A stretch of 64,000 nucleotides of DNA from Arthrobacter cavernae (GTDB lineage: Bacteria; Actinomycetota; Actinomycetes; Actinomycetales; Micrococcaceae). The position numbers and the translations under genes were made by a program. The stretch spans positions 27,868 through 91,867 of the forward strand of contig NZ_JAFNLL010000018.1 of NCBI RefSeq assembly GCF_017368795.1, read 5' to 3'. Below, one piece after another: positions 34,929 to 45,693 of the stretch; the stretch's first letter is position 1, and every line of letters starts with the position of its first letter. Under the pieces are notes generated by a model. The model had not been told where the DNA came from. It saw nothing but the letters and a program-made list of their open reading frames with translations, and searched no databases.

Positions 34929-36353
34929 TCAGGCCAGCGTGAGCAGCTCCGGACGGCGGCCGGCCCACGGCAGCACGGCCTCGACGGCGGCACCCACCGT
35001 GAACACGGTGGCATCGTCGAAGGGATGGCCCACGATCTGCACGCCGGTGGGGATGCCGCAGTCGGCCATGCCGCTGGGCACGGCCAGGACGGGGCAGCGG
35101 TTGGCAATGTTGAACGGCGCCGTCATGTGCCCCTGCCAGTAGTGCTCCAGCTGCTCGCCGTTGGCGTCGATCCCGTCCAGGTACATGCCGTCCGCGTCGA
35201 GCGCCGCCACCGCCGAGGCCGGGCAGAGCAGAGCGTCGAAGCCTTCCATGGCCGTGGCCAGCTCGGCCTGGAGGCGCGTTTCCGCCCGGACGCCGTCCAC
35301 GAAACGGTTCTCCTCCGCAGCACGCCGGGCGTCGGCCATGAAGCGGCGCGTGTACGGGGCGAGCAGCTCCTCGGACCCCGCCGTCTCGTCCTCCATCGCC
35401 GGCCCCAGCAGGTAGCCGAAGTGGGTGAACATGGTCCGGCTGGTCGCCTCAACGGTCCAGGGAAGTTCGATCTCCTCCACCACCGCACCGGCGTCGCGCA
35501 GTGCTGCGGCCACGCCGCGGGTGTTGGCCTCGACGTCGGGAGCCACCGGGTAGTTCCCGAGCCGGATGCACAGGGCGATCCGCATACCTGCCACGGACGC
35601 GGACTCAACAGTCAGCGCGGGGCCGTCGGCCAGCGAGGTGTGGTCGCCCAGGTGGCGGCCCGCCATGACATTGGCCAGCAGGGCGGTGTCCGCCACGGTC
35701 CGGGCCATGGGCCCGTCGCCGCGGTAGTGGTCCGCGGACAGCGGCGCCAGGCCGGGGATCCGGCCATAGGGCGCCTTGAAGCCGACCGTTCCAGTGAACG
35801 ACGCCGGCAGCCGGGTTGAGCCGGCGATGTCCGAGGCCGTTGCCAGCGGGGCAAGCCCGGCGGCCAGGGCTGCACCAGCGCCGCCGGAGGAGCCGCCGGG
35901 TGAGTACCGCCGGTTCCAGGGGTTCCGTGTCACGCCCCACAGTGGGCTGTGGGTGACGGTGGCGCAGCTGTATTCCGGGGTGGTGGTGCGGGCGTGGATG
36001 ATGCCGCCGGCGCGCCGGATCCGCTCCACCACGGGGTGGTCCTCCACGGCGTACTCGTCTTTCCTGGCCACCAGGCCCTGGGAAAGTGTGCGCCCCTTGA
36101 TGCCGTGCTTCTCCTTCGTCGCCACCGGCAGGCCCAGGAGCGGGGTGAGGTCCCGGCCGCGGGCATAGCGGATGGCGGCTTGGCGGGCGGCGGGCAGGGC
36201 TTCCTCGAACAGGGTCTCCGTGAGCGCGTTGATGCCGCCGTTCACGGCCTCGGTCCGGGCAATCACGGCTTCCAGGAGTTCCACCGGGGACAGCTCGCGG
36301 CTGCGGAACATCCCCAGGGCCGTGGTGGCGTCCAGGTAGTGCAGCTCGGTCAC
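34929..36353 (-). CDS. Amidase (amidase-signature family)
   Basis: 474 residues with the complete Ser-cisSer-Lys machinery: Lys80 in PVATKEKHG, cis-Ser155 in SPGGSSGGAG and nucleophile Ser179 in DIAGSTRLPAS. It hydrolyses carboxamides to acids and ammonia. Its ATG overlaps the end of the upstream M20 hydrolase gene by ATGA, so both act together. With the MHS transporter upstream and the distal aminotransferase and dehydrogenase genes it forms a nitrogen-compound catabolic set. The natural amide is unknown; glutamyl-tRNA amidation (GatA) is unlikely because gatB and gatC are absent and the context is catabolic. Confidence 0.92.
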   Translation of the reverse strand: MTELHYLDATTALGMFRSRELSPVELLEAVIARTEAVNGGINALTETLFEEALPAARQAAIRYARGRDLTPLLGLPVATKEKHGIKGRTLSQGLVARKDEYAVEDHPVVERIRRAGGIIHARTTTPEYSCATVTHSPLWGVTRNPWNRRYSPGGSSGGAGAALAAGLAPLATASDIAGSTRLPASFTGTVGFKAPYGRIPGLAPLSADHYRGDGPMARTVADTALLANVMAGRHLGDHTSLADGPALTVESASVAGMRIALCIRLGNYPVAPDVEANTRGVAAALRDAGAVVEEIELPWTVEATSRTMFTHFGYLLGPAMEDETAGSEELLAPYTRRFMADARRAAEENRFVDGVRAETRLQAELATAMEGFDALLCPASAVAALDADGMYLDGIDANGEQLEHYWQGHMTAPFNIANRCPVLAVPSGMADCGIPTGVQIVGHPFDDATVFTVGAAVEAVLPWAGRRPELLTLA

Positions 36354-37657
36354 GCGGCACCGCCCGCCATGGCGCCGGCGGCGCCGGCTACCGCCGTCGC
36401 CAGTTCCGCCGTCGGGCGTTCTTGGCCCGCCAAAGCCCCGGAAACCAGCTCGCGGGCCACCCCGGTGAGCATCGCCAGGCCGGTGACCATGTCGTCGTCG
36501 GTGGTGAATTCACGCTCGCAGTGGGAGACGCCGTCCACGCTGGGGATGAACAGCATGACGGACGGGGCCACCGTGTTCATGGCCACGGAGTCGTGCCCGG
36601 CCATGGTCTGGATACGCCGGGACGAGAGTCCCAGCTTGCCCGCCACCTTCGCGGAGAGCTCGAGTCCGGCCTTCGGGAAGCGCCGGATGGGGCGGATGTC
36701 GAAATCCTTCACGTTGACCTTGATGTCGTGCTCGCGGGCCAGTGCGTCGATCTGCTCCAGCAAGGCAGCGCGTGCCGCCGTGACGATCTCCGGGTCGCCG
36801 GAGCGCAGGTCCGCCACGAGATGCACGCGGCGGGCCACCACGATGGGCGAATTCGGCTCCAGGGTCAGCTGCCCCACCGAGGAGACGAGGGCTTCCTCGG
36901 CGAAGTCCTTGGTGACGTCGTGCACCATCAGGATGATCTTGGAAGCCGCCACCAGGGCGTCGTGCCGGTCGGCCATGGCGGTGGCGCCGGTGTGCGACTG
37001 CTCGCCGAGGACCTCGATGTCCAGCTTCTGCGTGTACCAGCTGCTGTCCACGAGCCCGATGTTGATGCCTTCGCGCTCCAGGATGCGGCCCTGCTCGATG
37101 TGGATTTCGGCGTAGCCGGCCAGCTCCGGGCCCTCGGCGGTGCCCAGGTAGCCGATGCCGTCCAGGGCCTCCCGCACGGACACGCCCTGCAGATCGGTGA
37201 CGGCGAGCATCTTTTCGCGGTCCAGCAGCCCGGCGAACACCGAACTGCCCATGATGCTGGGGGCGAAGCGGCCGCCTTCCTCGTTGAACCAGTTCACCAC
37301 GGCCAGGTTGAAGCGCGGGGCCATGCCGGACTCGGCCACCTCCAGGTCGATGGAGCGGGCGGCGTGCATTGCGGCGATAACGCCGTACGCGCCGTCGAAG
37401 CGTCCGCCCAGCGGCTGGCTGTCCAGGTGCGAGCCGATTACCACGAACGGCGCGCCCGGGGTCCACTCCAGCAGCCCGAACATGTTGCCGATGCCGTCCA
37501 CACGGAGCTCCCAGCCGGCGCGGCGCACCCATTCGGCGAACCAGTTGCGGGTGCGGGCGTCATCGGCCGTGGCGGCCTGGCGGTCCACGCCGTTGTTGGG
37601 CGTGGCGCCGATCGTGGCCACGTGGTGGAAGTCGTTGAGGAAAGCAGCTGCGCTCAT
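36350..37657 (-). CDS. Zn-dependent M20 amidohydrolase (allantoate / N-carbamoyl-amino acid type)
   Basis: 435 residues from the ATG at 37657 (AAGGACTTCCC upstream). Metal ligands are His77 and Asp79 region in GSHLDSQPLGGRFDG, Asp88, and Glu126-Glu127 in NWFNEEGGRF. The C-terminal MAGHDSVAMN holds the last His. This is the hydantoinase/carbamoylase branch (AllC, HyuC, beta-ureidopropionase). It cleaves N-carbamoyl groups to amino acids, CO2 and ammonia. It overlaps the amidase gene and lies 38 bases after the MHS transporter gene. The frame is open far upstream through the transporter gene, but that is a shadow. Confidence 0.92.
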   Translation of the reverse strand: MSAAAFLNDFHHVATIGATPNNGVDRQAATADDARTRNWFAEWVRRAGWELRVDGIGNMFGLLEWTPGAPFVVIGSHLDSQPLGGRFDGAYGVIAAMHAARSIDLEVAESGMAPRFNLAVVNWFNEEGGRFAPSIMGSSVFAGLLDREKMLAVTDLQGVSVREALDGIGYLGTAEGPELAGYAEIHIEQGRILEREGINIGLVDSSWYTQKLDIEVLGEQSHTGATAMADRHDALVAASKIILMVHDVTKDFAEEALVSSVGQLTLEPNSPIVVARRVHLVADLRSGDPEIVTAARAALLEQIDALAREHDIKVNVKDFDIRPIRRFPKAGLELSAKVAGKLGLSSRRIQTMAGHDSVAMNTVAPSVMLFIPSVDGVSHCEREFTTDDDMVTGLAMLTGVARELVSGALAGQERPTAELATAVAGAAGAMAGGAA

Positions 37658-37695
37658 GGGAAGTCCTTGATTCAGTGGTGGGAAGAGGGCGGGCC

Positions 37696-39039
37696 TTAGC
37701 CCATGCGTCCGCGGGTCTCGGGCACCCGGGTGAAGAGCACCAGGAGGAGCACGACGGCGGCAGCGGCCGCCATGTAGACGCCCGGCGCGTGCGGCACTCC
37801 GCTGGCCCCCACAAGGGCGGTGCCGATGAACGGGGCGGTGCCGCCGAAGATCGCGTAGGCGCCGTTGTAGCTGACGGCGGCCGAGGTGAAACGGGTCTTG
37901 GTGGTGAAGATTTCGACAAAGAAGGTGTAGCAGCCGCCGCCGTAGATGCACAGGGCCACCACGAAGATCGCCTGGCCCAGCAGGGCGAGGGGCAGGCTGC
38001 CGCTGGTCACCAGCATGAAGCTGGGCACGGCCAGGATGGCGAGGGCGGCGGAGCCGGCGATCAGCATGGGCTTGCGGCCGAAGCGGTCGCTCATCCGGCC
38101 GCCGATCGGCAGGAGCACGGCGTACAGGGCCAGGGCTCCGGCGTTGATCAGGAGCGACTGTTCGCGGCTGAGGTGGCCCGTGGTCTGCACGTAGGAGACG
38201 AAGTAGGCCGAGAGGAAGTAGAAGCCCATGGCGGTGAGGCCCATGACGAAGATGACTTGGACCATGCGGAGCTTGTTCTCGCGGAAGGCCTCGCGGATGG
38301 GGCTGAATTCCTTGGTCTGGCTGGCCTTGGCGTCCTTGAAGGCTTCGCTTTCCTCGGTGCGGCTGCGGATCCAAACCCCGAACAGGGCCAGCGGGAGGGC
38401 CAGCAGGAACGGCAGGCGCCAGCCCCAGGCCATGAAGGCCTCGTTGGGCATGGACTGGCTCAGGATCAGGATCATGGTGCCGGCCACCACCGAGGGCAGA
38501 GCCGTGGCGGCGATGGTGATGTTGAGCCAGAAGCCGCGCCTGCTGACGGGGGCGTGTTCAAAGACGAACGACGGCGCGCCCACGGACTCGCCGCCGGCGG
38601 AGAAGCCCTGGATGAGGCGGCATAGGACCAGCAGCGCCGGTGCCCAGGCGCCGATCTGCGCATAGCCGGGCAGGAGGCCCATCAGCGCGGTGGCACCGCC
38701 GATGGCGATGAGCGTGATGGTGAGGACCCGGCGTCGGCCGATCCTGTCGCCGAGGGCGCCGAAGAACAGGCCGCCCAGCGGCCGCACCACAAACGCGACG
38801 CCGAAGGTGGCAAACGTTGCCAGCATGGCGGCCAGCGGGTTGCTGCCGGGGAAGAACAGCTGGGAGAAGATGACGGCGGTGAGGCCGTAGAGGGTGAAGT
38901 CGTAGAACTCGATGAACTGGCCGACGCTGCCGCCCAGGAGGACGCGCCGCTGCATTTTGGTGATCTGGGGGGCCGGCGCTGCTTCGCTCCGGACGGGGGA
39001 TGGCGGTGCGGTTTGCTGCTCGGTTTGGATCAGAGCCAT
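37696..39039 (-). CDS. MFS transporter, metabolite:H+ symporter (MHS) family
   Basis: 447 residues, 12 membrane segments. The N-terminal segment GGSVGQFIEFYDFTLYGLTA and motif FFGALGDRIGRRRVLTITLI with RLIQGFSAGGESVGAPSFVF identify the MHS family (relatives of KgtP and ProP). These take up organic acids, betaines or related compounds. It heads the transporter-M20-amidase operon, so it probably imports the substrate of those hydrolases. A long hydrophilic N-terminus (about 1-30) precedes the first segment. Confidence 0.9.
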   Translation of the reverse strand: MALIQTEQQTAPPSPVRSEAAPAPQITKMQRRVLLGGSVGQFIEFYDFTLYGLTAVIFSQLFFPGSNPLAAMLATFATFGVAFVVRPLGGLFFGALGDRIGRRRVLTITLIAIGGATALMGLLPGYAQIGAWAPALLVLCRLIQGFSAGGESVGAPSFVFEHAPVSRRGFWLNITIAATALPSVVAGTMILILSQSMPNEAFMAWGWRLPFLLALPLALFGVWIRSRTEESEAFKDAKASQTKEFSPIREAFRENKLRMVQVIFVMGLTAMGFYFLSAYFVSYVQTTGHLSREQSLLINAGALALYAVLLPIGGRMSDRFGRKPMLIAGSAALAILAVPSFMLVTSGSLPLALLGQAIFVVALCIYGGGCYTFFVEIFTTKTRFTSAAVSYNGAYAIFGGTAPFIGTALVGASGVPHAPGVYMAAAAAVVLLLVLFTRVPETRGRMG

Positions 39040-39120
39040 CGAATCTCCAATGTCAGGAAGTCATTCTGGTTTCCGGCCTGGTTGGGATTGCCGGACTCCC
39101 TCAACCTTCGGTGACCCGGA

Positions 39121-39750
39121 TCACATCTGTCCAATTGATTGTTTTTGCCTGATCGATGGATTTTCTTTATGAGATGCCGCGAAACCTTCCGCGTGCACGA
39201 TCCGGGCCAGCCGGTCCACAACGTCTGCCGGCGGGCAGTCCGCGTCAAGCTGGATGAAGCCCGGGTATTCGGGCATGGAGCGGTAGGCGTCGCGCAGGGC
39301 AACCAGGTGAGCCATCGTCTCCGTATCGGTGCCACGTGCCACTATGCGCTGGTGTGCCAGCGCGGGCTCCACGTCCAGGTGCACCACTGCGTCAGGTGTA
39401 GGCAGGGAGGAAATGAGCCAAGGGATCAGGCGGCCCCGCGGCAGGCCTTTGGCAGTGCGCAGCGCAAGCTGGCAGTGGAGGTGCCGATCCATCACCACCA
39501 GCCCGTCGAAACGGCGGGCTCGGGCATGGGACACAAGCACGTTGGCCACACGGAAGGTTGTCTCCACAGCGTCGGCCAAGCGGTGGGGCCAGCGGATGCC
39601 CAGCCGTTCACCCAGCACTGACATGTTCTGCCTGCCGGCGTGGTTGCTGAGCAGCAGGGCATTCCTGCCTTCGTCGCGGGCCGCAGCCACCAAGGCGCGG
39701 GCGGCCGTGGATTTCCCCGAGCCGTCGATTCCGGTTAAGACAATGAGCAT
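39121..39750 (-). CDS. Thymidylate-kinase-like nucleoside/nucleotide kinase
   Basis: 209 residues. Walker A GIDGSGKSTAARAL is at about 7-20; VVMDRHLHCQLALR gives the DR motif of dTMP-kinase-like enzymes. R/E-rich lid residues follow (AHQRIVARGTDTE). It resembles thymidylate kinase, but sequence around the lid and length make a housekeeping Tmk uncertain. It may be a paralogous (deoxy)nucleoside kinase. The ATG at 39750 follows AGGAGGCCAG. It is on the same strand as, and between, the LysR and MHS genes, with gaps of 109 and 81 bases. Confidence 0.75.
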   Translation of the reverse strand: MLIVLTGIDGSGKSTAARALVAAARDEGRNALLLSNHAGRQNMSVLGERLGIRWPHRLADAVETTFRVANVLVSHARARRFDGLVVMDRHLHCQLALRTAKGLPRGRLIPWLISSLPTPDAVVHLDVEPALAHQRIVARGTDTETMAHLVALRDAYRSMPEYPGFIQLDADCPPADVVDRLARIVHAEGFAASHKENPSIRQKQSIGQM

Positions 39751-39859
39751 CTGGCCTCCTTCCGCCACTGCTTAAACGGTGGGACGGCGGGATCGTCCCG
39801 GCACGCGGCGGAGGTCACAACAGGCTGGGCCTCCTGGGCGGACCGCTGCGGGCCCCTTT

Positions 39860-40777
39860 TTAGTCGGGCGCCGCACCGTACACGCGTGCGCAGGTCGCCT
39901 CGAACGCCAGTGCCCTGCGCGTGGGCTGGACCCCTTCCGGGCGCACCAGCATGACCTCGATCGGGGGGAAGTTGTCGGTCAGGGTCAGGGCCACCACCTT
40001 GCCGCCGGAGTAGGTGACATCGCTGTGCAGCCGCTGGTTCAACATGGCGTAGCCGTGGCCCTTGGCCACGAAGGAGCGGACGGTTTCGTAGCCCGCGAAG
40101 CGGTGCCGGACATTGGGCACCACGCCCGCCAAGGCGTACAGCTGCTCGTAGTACTCCCGGCTGTGCGGGAGGTCGAGCACCACGGCGGGTTCGCCGTCGA
40201 GATCCTTCAACGCGATCTCCCGGCCGGGGCGCAAGGCGGCGGGGTGCTCGGCGTGCACCAGCACGTGCGGCGGGATCCGCTCCACCACCTGGTACGTGAA
40301 GCCGCGGCCGAGCCCCAGCCCATACATGAGGGCGGTTTCGCACTGGCCCTCGAGCAGCGCATTCTGGAGTTCCGCGAGGTCGGCTTCAAGGAAGGATACC
40401 TCCACGCTCGGGTGCTCCGCCTCGAAGGTCTGCAGGATGGTGGGCAGCCGGAAAGGCGCCAGTGGCGCGAACACTCCCACCTTAAGTTCGCCCACCAGCG
40501 AGGTGCCCATGCCGCGGGCCGATTCATAGAGGGAGTCGGCGTGCTCCAGGAAAACCTTGATGTCCTGCGCGAACTGCCGTCCGCTCGGCGTCAGCCGCAG
40601 CCCACGCGTCTTCAGCCGGACGAAAAGCTGCGTGGACAGGCTCGCCTCCAACTGCGCCAACGAGGTGGAGAGCGCCGACTGCGTCACGAGCAGCCGCTCC
40701 GCAGCGGCCGTCATGTTCTCGAGCTCGGCAACCACCGAGAAGTACCGCAGCTGGGTCAGGGTGAAGGGCTTGGCCAT
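39860..40777 (-). CDS. LysR family transcriptional regulator
   Basis: 305 residues, a normal length. The HTH (about 5-60) reads FTLTQLRYFSVVAELENMTA and AAERLLVTQSALSTSLAQLE. The effector-binding domain (about 92-300) begins LVGELKVGVFAPLAP. Such regulators usually control adjacent catabolic or transport genes in response to a pathway compound; the MHS-M20-amidase operon is downstream and the PucR-mmsA group upstream. It has no divergent partner. The spacer on its 5' side is filled by a long palindrome. Confidence 0.9.
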   Translation of the reverse strand: MAKPFTLTQLRYFSVVAELENMTAAAERLLVTQSALSTSLAQLEASLSTQLFVRLKTRGLRLTPSGRQFAQDIKVFLEHADSLYESARGMGTSLVGELKVGVFAPLAPFRLPTILQTFEAEHPSVEVSFLEADLAELQNALLEGQCETALMYGLGLGRGFTYQVVERIPPHVLVHAEHPAALRPGREIALKDLDGEPAVVLDLPHSREYYEQLYALAGVVPNVRHRFAGYETVRSFVAKGHGYAMLNQRLHSDVTYSGGKVVALTLTDNFPPIEVMLVRPEGVQPTRRALAFEATCARVYGAAPD

Positions 40778-40797
40778 GCGTCCATGATGGCACCCCG

Positions 40798-40860
40798 GAG
40801 TTTATGTACACTTCCCGCCCTTATTCCACGCGCTTAAGGGCGAGAAGTGTGCATAAACTC
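40798..40860. repeat. Long imperfect palindrome after pucR (probable terminator)
   Basis: 26-bp arms (40798-40823 and 40835-40860, two mismatches) with an 11-base loop. The core of the arm is ACACTTC-CGCCCTTA. It overlaps the last bases of pucR and occupies most of the 81-base gap to the LysR gene. It probably ends pucR transcription. Its length and sequence also suggest a dispersed palindromic repeat. Confidence 0.65.
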
Positions 40861-42541
40861 ACTGACCGCGCAGCCGGTGCAGCAGCAGGGCGACGTGCAA
40901 GGAGGTCCGCGATTCGGCGTCGTCGAGGTCCACGGCCAGCAGCTCCTCCAACTTCGCCAGCCGCGCGTACAGGGTGGGCCGGCTGAGGTAGCCGTTGCGC
41001 GCCAGGGCAGCCTTGTTTCCGCCGGCTTCGAGGTACTTGCCGAGCAGATCGAGGAGCCCTTCCCGGCCCTGCGCCTCGGCCTCCAGCAGGCCAGCCAGCT
41101 CCGATTCGGCGAACTGCTGGACGCGGGGATCGTTGCGCAGCAGCGCCAGGAGGCCGCGGAGCCGGACGTCCGTGGCGCGGTAGAAGGGCCGGCGGGACTC
41201 GTGCAAGGTGGCCGCGGTTTCGGCCACGTGCGCGGCCTCGTCGATGCCCGACGCCGCTTCCAGCAGCGAGGAACGGTAGCGCCCGACGCCGATCGTCCAG
41301 GCGGGGGGCGCGTCGCCGGCGTGCGTGGCCAGTGAGTCCGCCAGCCGCTGCAGCGCGGCGTCCTCGAGCTGCTTCGCGGGCAGGGCCAGGATCATGCCAA
41401 GGGAACCGGACTGGATGCTCGCCGTCAGGGCGCTGCTGGCCGTGGACTTGAGTGCCCGGGCCAGCAGTTCGAGCAGCTTGCGCTCTTCCTCCTGCCCGGC
41501 CAGCGGGTCGCCCTGCGCACCGGAGGGCAGCCGGGCCGGCAACCCGGCGCCGCCGGGGGCATCGGGAACCTGTCCGGCGGGCAGCGCCGTTCGGAACACC
41601 ACGGGCACGTAGTAGGGCGAGCGCCTGAGCCCGAGCGACGCCGCGCGGGCCAGGGCCTCGGCCTCGCTGAGCCCGCGCGGCTGCCGGAGCGCGTTGAGCA
41701 GGCCGGCCTGCGCCTGTTGGGACAGCTCACGCTTGTCCCGCTCGGCCAGGCGGTTGATCGCCAAGGTCTGGGCGGCACGCTCCAGCACCATGGCGGCCAT
41801 CTCGTCGTCGTCGAGAGCCGCCGGGACCACCAGCCGCCCCCACAACTGCCGCCGCACACCCACCGGCACCTGGAGCCATTCTTCGGGGCCGGCGCGCTTT
41901 GCGGAGCCGTAGGCCTGAGCGGGCGACGGCGTGGTCCGCGAGCGCCGTTCCCAGTCGTCCAGCAGCTCCGTGGTGGCCAGGTTCCGCGCCGAGTAGGCGA
42001 GCACCAAGTGCTGCAGGTCTTCCAGGACCACCGGCGCGCCGATCATCGCGGCGGCCTGCTCCACCACTTGCTGCGTGCCGGCGCTCTCGAGGCTGAGCAC
42101 GGTGAAGGCCTCGTGGACGTCGCGGGCGCGCTCCACCCTTTCCAGCTGCTCGGCCACGATCATCCGGTGCACGGTCTCTGTGATCTGGACGAAGCGGACC
42201 CGGTGTTCGAGCACGATGACCGGCAGCGTGGAGTTCCGGGCGGCCGTGCGCAGGGCGGCGAGGCTGCGGTTTCGCCGCCCCACCAGTTCCACGACGAGGC
42301 CCGCCGCGCCGGCCTGCTCCAGAGAGCGGATGTACGACGCCGCCACGCCGGGTTCCTTTTCCAGCTCCAGTCCGGTGGTCAGGACCAGTTCGCCGCCTGA
42401 GAGCAGGCCTGTCAGGTCCAGGATTTCGCTGACGTGGACCCAGCGAACGGGCGTGTCCAGGGCACCGGCGCCGCCAAGGACGGCAGGTACGGCGTCGCGG
42501 AGGACCGCGAGGTCAAGGATGGCACGGACGGTGGGCAGCAT
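40859..42541 (-). CDS. PucR family transcriptional regulator
   Basis: 560 residues. The N-terminal PucR-type ligand domain (about 5-130, VRAILDLAVLRDAVPAVLGG) is followed by a GGDEF-like central region and a C-terminal PucR HTH (about 500-555, AALARNGYLSRPTLYARLAK). PucR proteins typically control purine, amino-acid or GABA catabolic genes. It is divergent from mmsA. A perfect 25-base palindrome covers its start codon and probably serves as its operator and that of mmsA. No ribosome-binding site precedes the ATG, which suggests a leaderless message. Confidence 0.88.
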   Translation of the reverse strand: MLPTVRAILDLAVLRDAVPAVLGGAGALDTPVRWVHVSEILDLTGLLSGGELVLTTGLELEKEPGVAASYIRSLEQAGAAGLVVELVGRRNRSLAALRTAARNSTLPVIVLEHRVRFVQITETVHRMIVAEQLERVERARDVHEAFTVLSLESAGTQQVVEQAAAMIGAPVVLEDLQHLVLAYSARNLATTELLDDWERRSRTTPSPAQAYGSAKRAGPEEWLQVPVGVRRQLWGRLVVPAALDDDEMAAMVLERAAQTLAINRLAERDKRELSQQAQAGLLNALRQPRGLSEAEALARAASLGLRRSPYYVPVVFRTALPAGQVPDAPGGAGLPARLPSGAQGDPLAGQEEERKLLELLARALKSTASSALTASIQSGSLGMILALPAKQLEDAALQRLADSLATHAGDAPPAWTIGVGRYRSSLLEAASGIDEAAHVAETAATLHESRRPFYRATDVRLRGLLALLRNDPRVQQFAESELAGLLEAEAQGREGLLDLLGKYLEAGGNKAALARNGYLSRPTLYARLAKLEELLAVDLDDAESRTSLHVALLLHRLRGQ

Positions 42542-42560
42542 TTACACAGTGTAAATGCTG
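42536..42560. promoter_or_regulatory. Perfect operator-like palindrome between pucR and mmsA
   Basis: 12-bp arms, CAGCATTTACAC at 42536-42547 and its exact complement at 42549-42560, flank a single A. It overlaps the pucR ATG (42539-42541) and ends 103 bases before the mmsA start. That placement fits a site bound by PucR to control both directions. Binding is inferred. Confidence 0.65.
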
Positions 42561-42663
42561 GAACGTATTCCTTTACAGGATGCCACTTATGGGCCCGGGG
42601 CGGGGCGGACAGACTGGAGCCAACGCACACAGCAACCACCCTTTTCGAACAAGCAGGAGAACC

Positions 42664-44151
<1,488 letters not shown>

Positions 44152-44180
44152 TCCGCGCCATCCGAACAGGAGACAGTGAC

Positions 44181-45572
44181 ATGACTTCCACCCTTGACAG
44201 CGGGCTCCTTCCCGCACGGACCGAGCCGCACCCCGACGTCGACTCGGCTGCGGCCCGGCGGGCCTACGAGCTGGACCGCAAGCACGTCTTCCACTCCTGG
44301 TCCGCCCAGGACCTGCTGGATCCGATGGTCATCTCGGCCGCCGAGGGTTCGTACGTGTGGGACGGCGAGGGCACCCGGTACCTCGATTTCTCCTCGCAGC
44401 TGGTCAACACCAACATCGGCCACCAGCACCCTGCCGTCGTCGCCGCCATTGCCGCGCAGGCGGCCAAGCTGTGCACCATCGCCCCGAGCTACGCCAACGA
44501 GGCCCGCTCCGAGGCGGCGCGGCTCATCGCCGAGCGCACCCCGGGCGAACTCAACAAGATCTTCTTCACCAACGGCGGCGCCGACGCCAACGAGCACGCC
44601 GTGCGCATGGCCCGGCTGCACACCGGACGGAAGAAGGTCCTGTCCGCGTACCGTTCGTACCATGGCGGCACGCACCTGGCCGTCAACATCACGGGTGACC
44701 CCCGCCGCTGGGCCAGTGACACCGCCAGCACCGGCACCGTGCATTTCTTCCCGCCGTACCTGTACCGCACGGCCTTCCACTCCACCACGGAAGCGGAGGA
44801 GAGCCAGCGCGCCCTGGAGCACCTCGAGCAGCTCATCGTGTTCGAAGGCGCGGCCACCATCGCGGCGCTGATCCTGGAGACCATCCCGGGCTCGGCAGGC
44901 ATCTACGTTCCGCCGGCCGGCTACCTGCAGGGCGTCCGGGAACTGTGCACCAAGTACGGCATCATGTTCATCGCGGACGAGGTCATGGCCGGCTTCGGCC
45001 GCACCGGCAAGTGGTTCGCCGTCGAACACTTCGACGTCGTCCCGGACCTGCTGACCTTCGCCAAGGGCGTCAACTCCGGTTACGTACCGTTGGGGGGCGT
45101 GGCCATCAGCCCGGAGATCGCGGCGACGTTCGGCACCAAGCCGTACCCGGGCGGCCTCACCTACTCGGGCCACCCGCTCGCCACGGCGGCGGCCGTGGCC
45201 ACCATCAACACGATGGAAAGGGAAGGCGTCGTGGACCATGCCGCCTTCCTGGGCAACGACATCATCGGCCCGGCACTGGCGGACTTCGCAATCCGGCATA
45301 AGTCCGTGGGCGAGGTGCGCGGCAAGGGCGTCTTCTGGGCGATCGAACTGGTCAAGGACCGCGAGACGCGCGAGCCGCTGGCCCCGTACGGCGCCTCCAG
45401 CCCGGAAATGAACCAGCTCATCGCCGCCTGCAAGTCCCGCGGCCTCATCCCGTTCGCGAACTTCAACCGCATCCACGTGGTGCCCCCGTGCAACATCAGC
45501 GTGGAGGAGCTCAAGGCCGGCCTCGCGATCCTGGACGAGGTGCTGGACATCGCGGACGGCTTCGCCGCCTGA
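44181..45572 (+). CDS. Class III (omega) aminotransferase, PLP-dependent
   Basis: 463 residues. The PLP Lys is at about 295 in LLTFAKGVNSGYVPLGG. The preceding Asp in GIMFIADEVMAGFGRTGKWF and the phosphate-binding FTNGGADANEHAVRMAR are present. The sequence fits omega-amino-acid:pyruvate or beta-alanine type aminotransferases. Paired with MMSDH it would convert beta-alanine or (R)-3-aminoisobutyrate to the semialdehyde that mmsA oxidises. It is the second gene of the mmsA operon and ends just before a strong terminator. Substrate assignment is from context. Confidence 0.9.
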   Translation: MTSTLDSGLLPARTEPHPDVDSAAARRAYELDRKHVFHSWSAQDLLDPMVISAAEGSYVWDGEGTRYLDFSSQLVNTNIGHQHPAVVAAIAAQAAKLCTIAPSYANEARSEAARLIAERTPGELNKIFFTNGGADANEHAVRMARLHTGRKKVLSAYRSYHGGTHLAVNITGDPRRWASDTASTGTVHFFPPYLYRTAFHSTTEAEESQRALEHLEQLIVFEGAATIAALILETIPGSAGIYVPPAGYLQGVRELCTKYGIMFIADEVMAGFGRTGKWFAVEHFDVVPDLLTFAKGVNSGYVPLGGVAISPEIAATFGTKPYPGGLTYSGHPLATAAAVATINTMEREGVVDHAAFLGNDIIGPALADFAIRHKSVGEVRGKGVFWAIELVKDRETREPLAPYGASSPEMNQLIAACKSRGLIPFANFNRIHVVPPCNISVEELKAGLAILDEVLDIADGFAA

Positions 45573-45601
45573 GCTTCGCCGCTTCCGGGGAACAGCAAAA
45601 G

Positions 45602-45649
45602 GTGAAGGGGCGACGGCGGGAATCCACCCGCCGTCGCCCCTTCACTTTT
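45602..45649. terminator. Perfect 19-bp terminator between aminotransferase and protease genes
   Basis: Arms 45602-45620 and 45627-45645 are perfect, with a 6-base loop, followed by TTTT (and preceded by AAAA), so it can work in both directions. Its sequence is nearly identical to that at 47660-47702. Confidence 0.9.
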
Positions 45650-45693
45650 GTCATGCGGCACCGTTCATGCGGTTCCCATGTCACGGCCGGACC

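Noticed and set aside
37658..38374. N-terminal extension of the M20 hydrolase frame to 38374
   Set aside because: The extension overlaps the MHS transporter gene in another frame and is Arg/Pro/His-rich without structure. The ATG at 37657 has a ribosome-binding site and gives the family's normal start.
39121..39750. Housekeeping thymidylate kinase tmk
   Set aside because: Walker A and DR motifs fit the superfamily, but the context and lid region do not support the essential enzyme with confidence, so no symbol is given.
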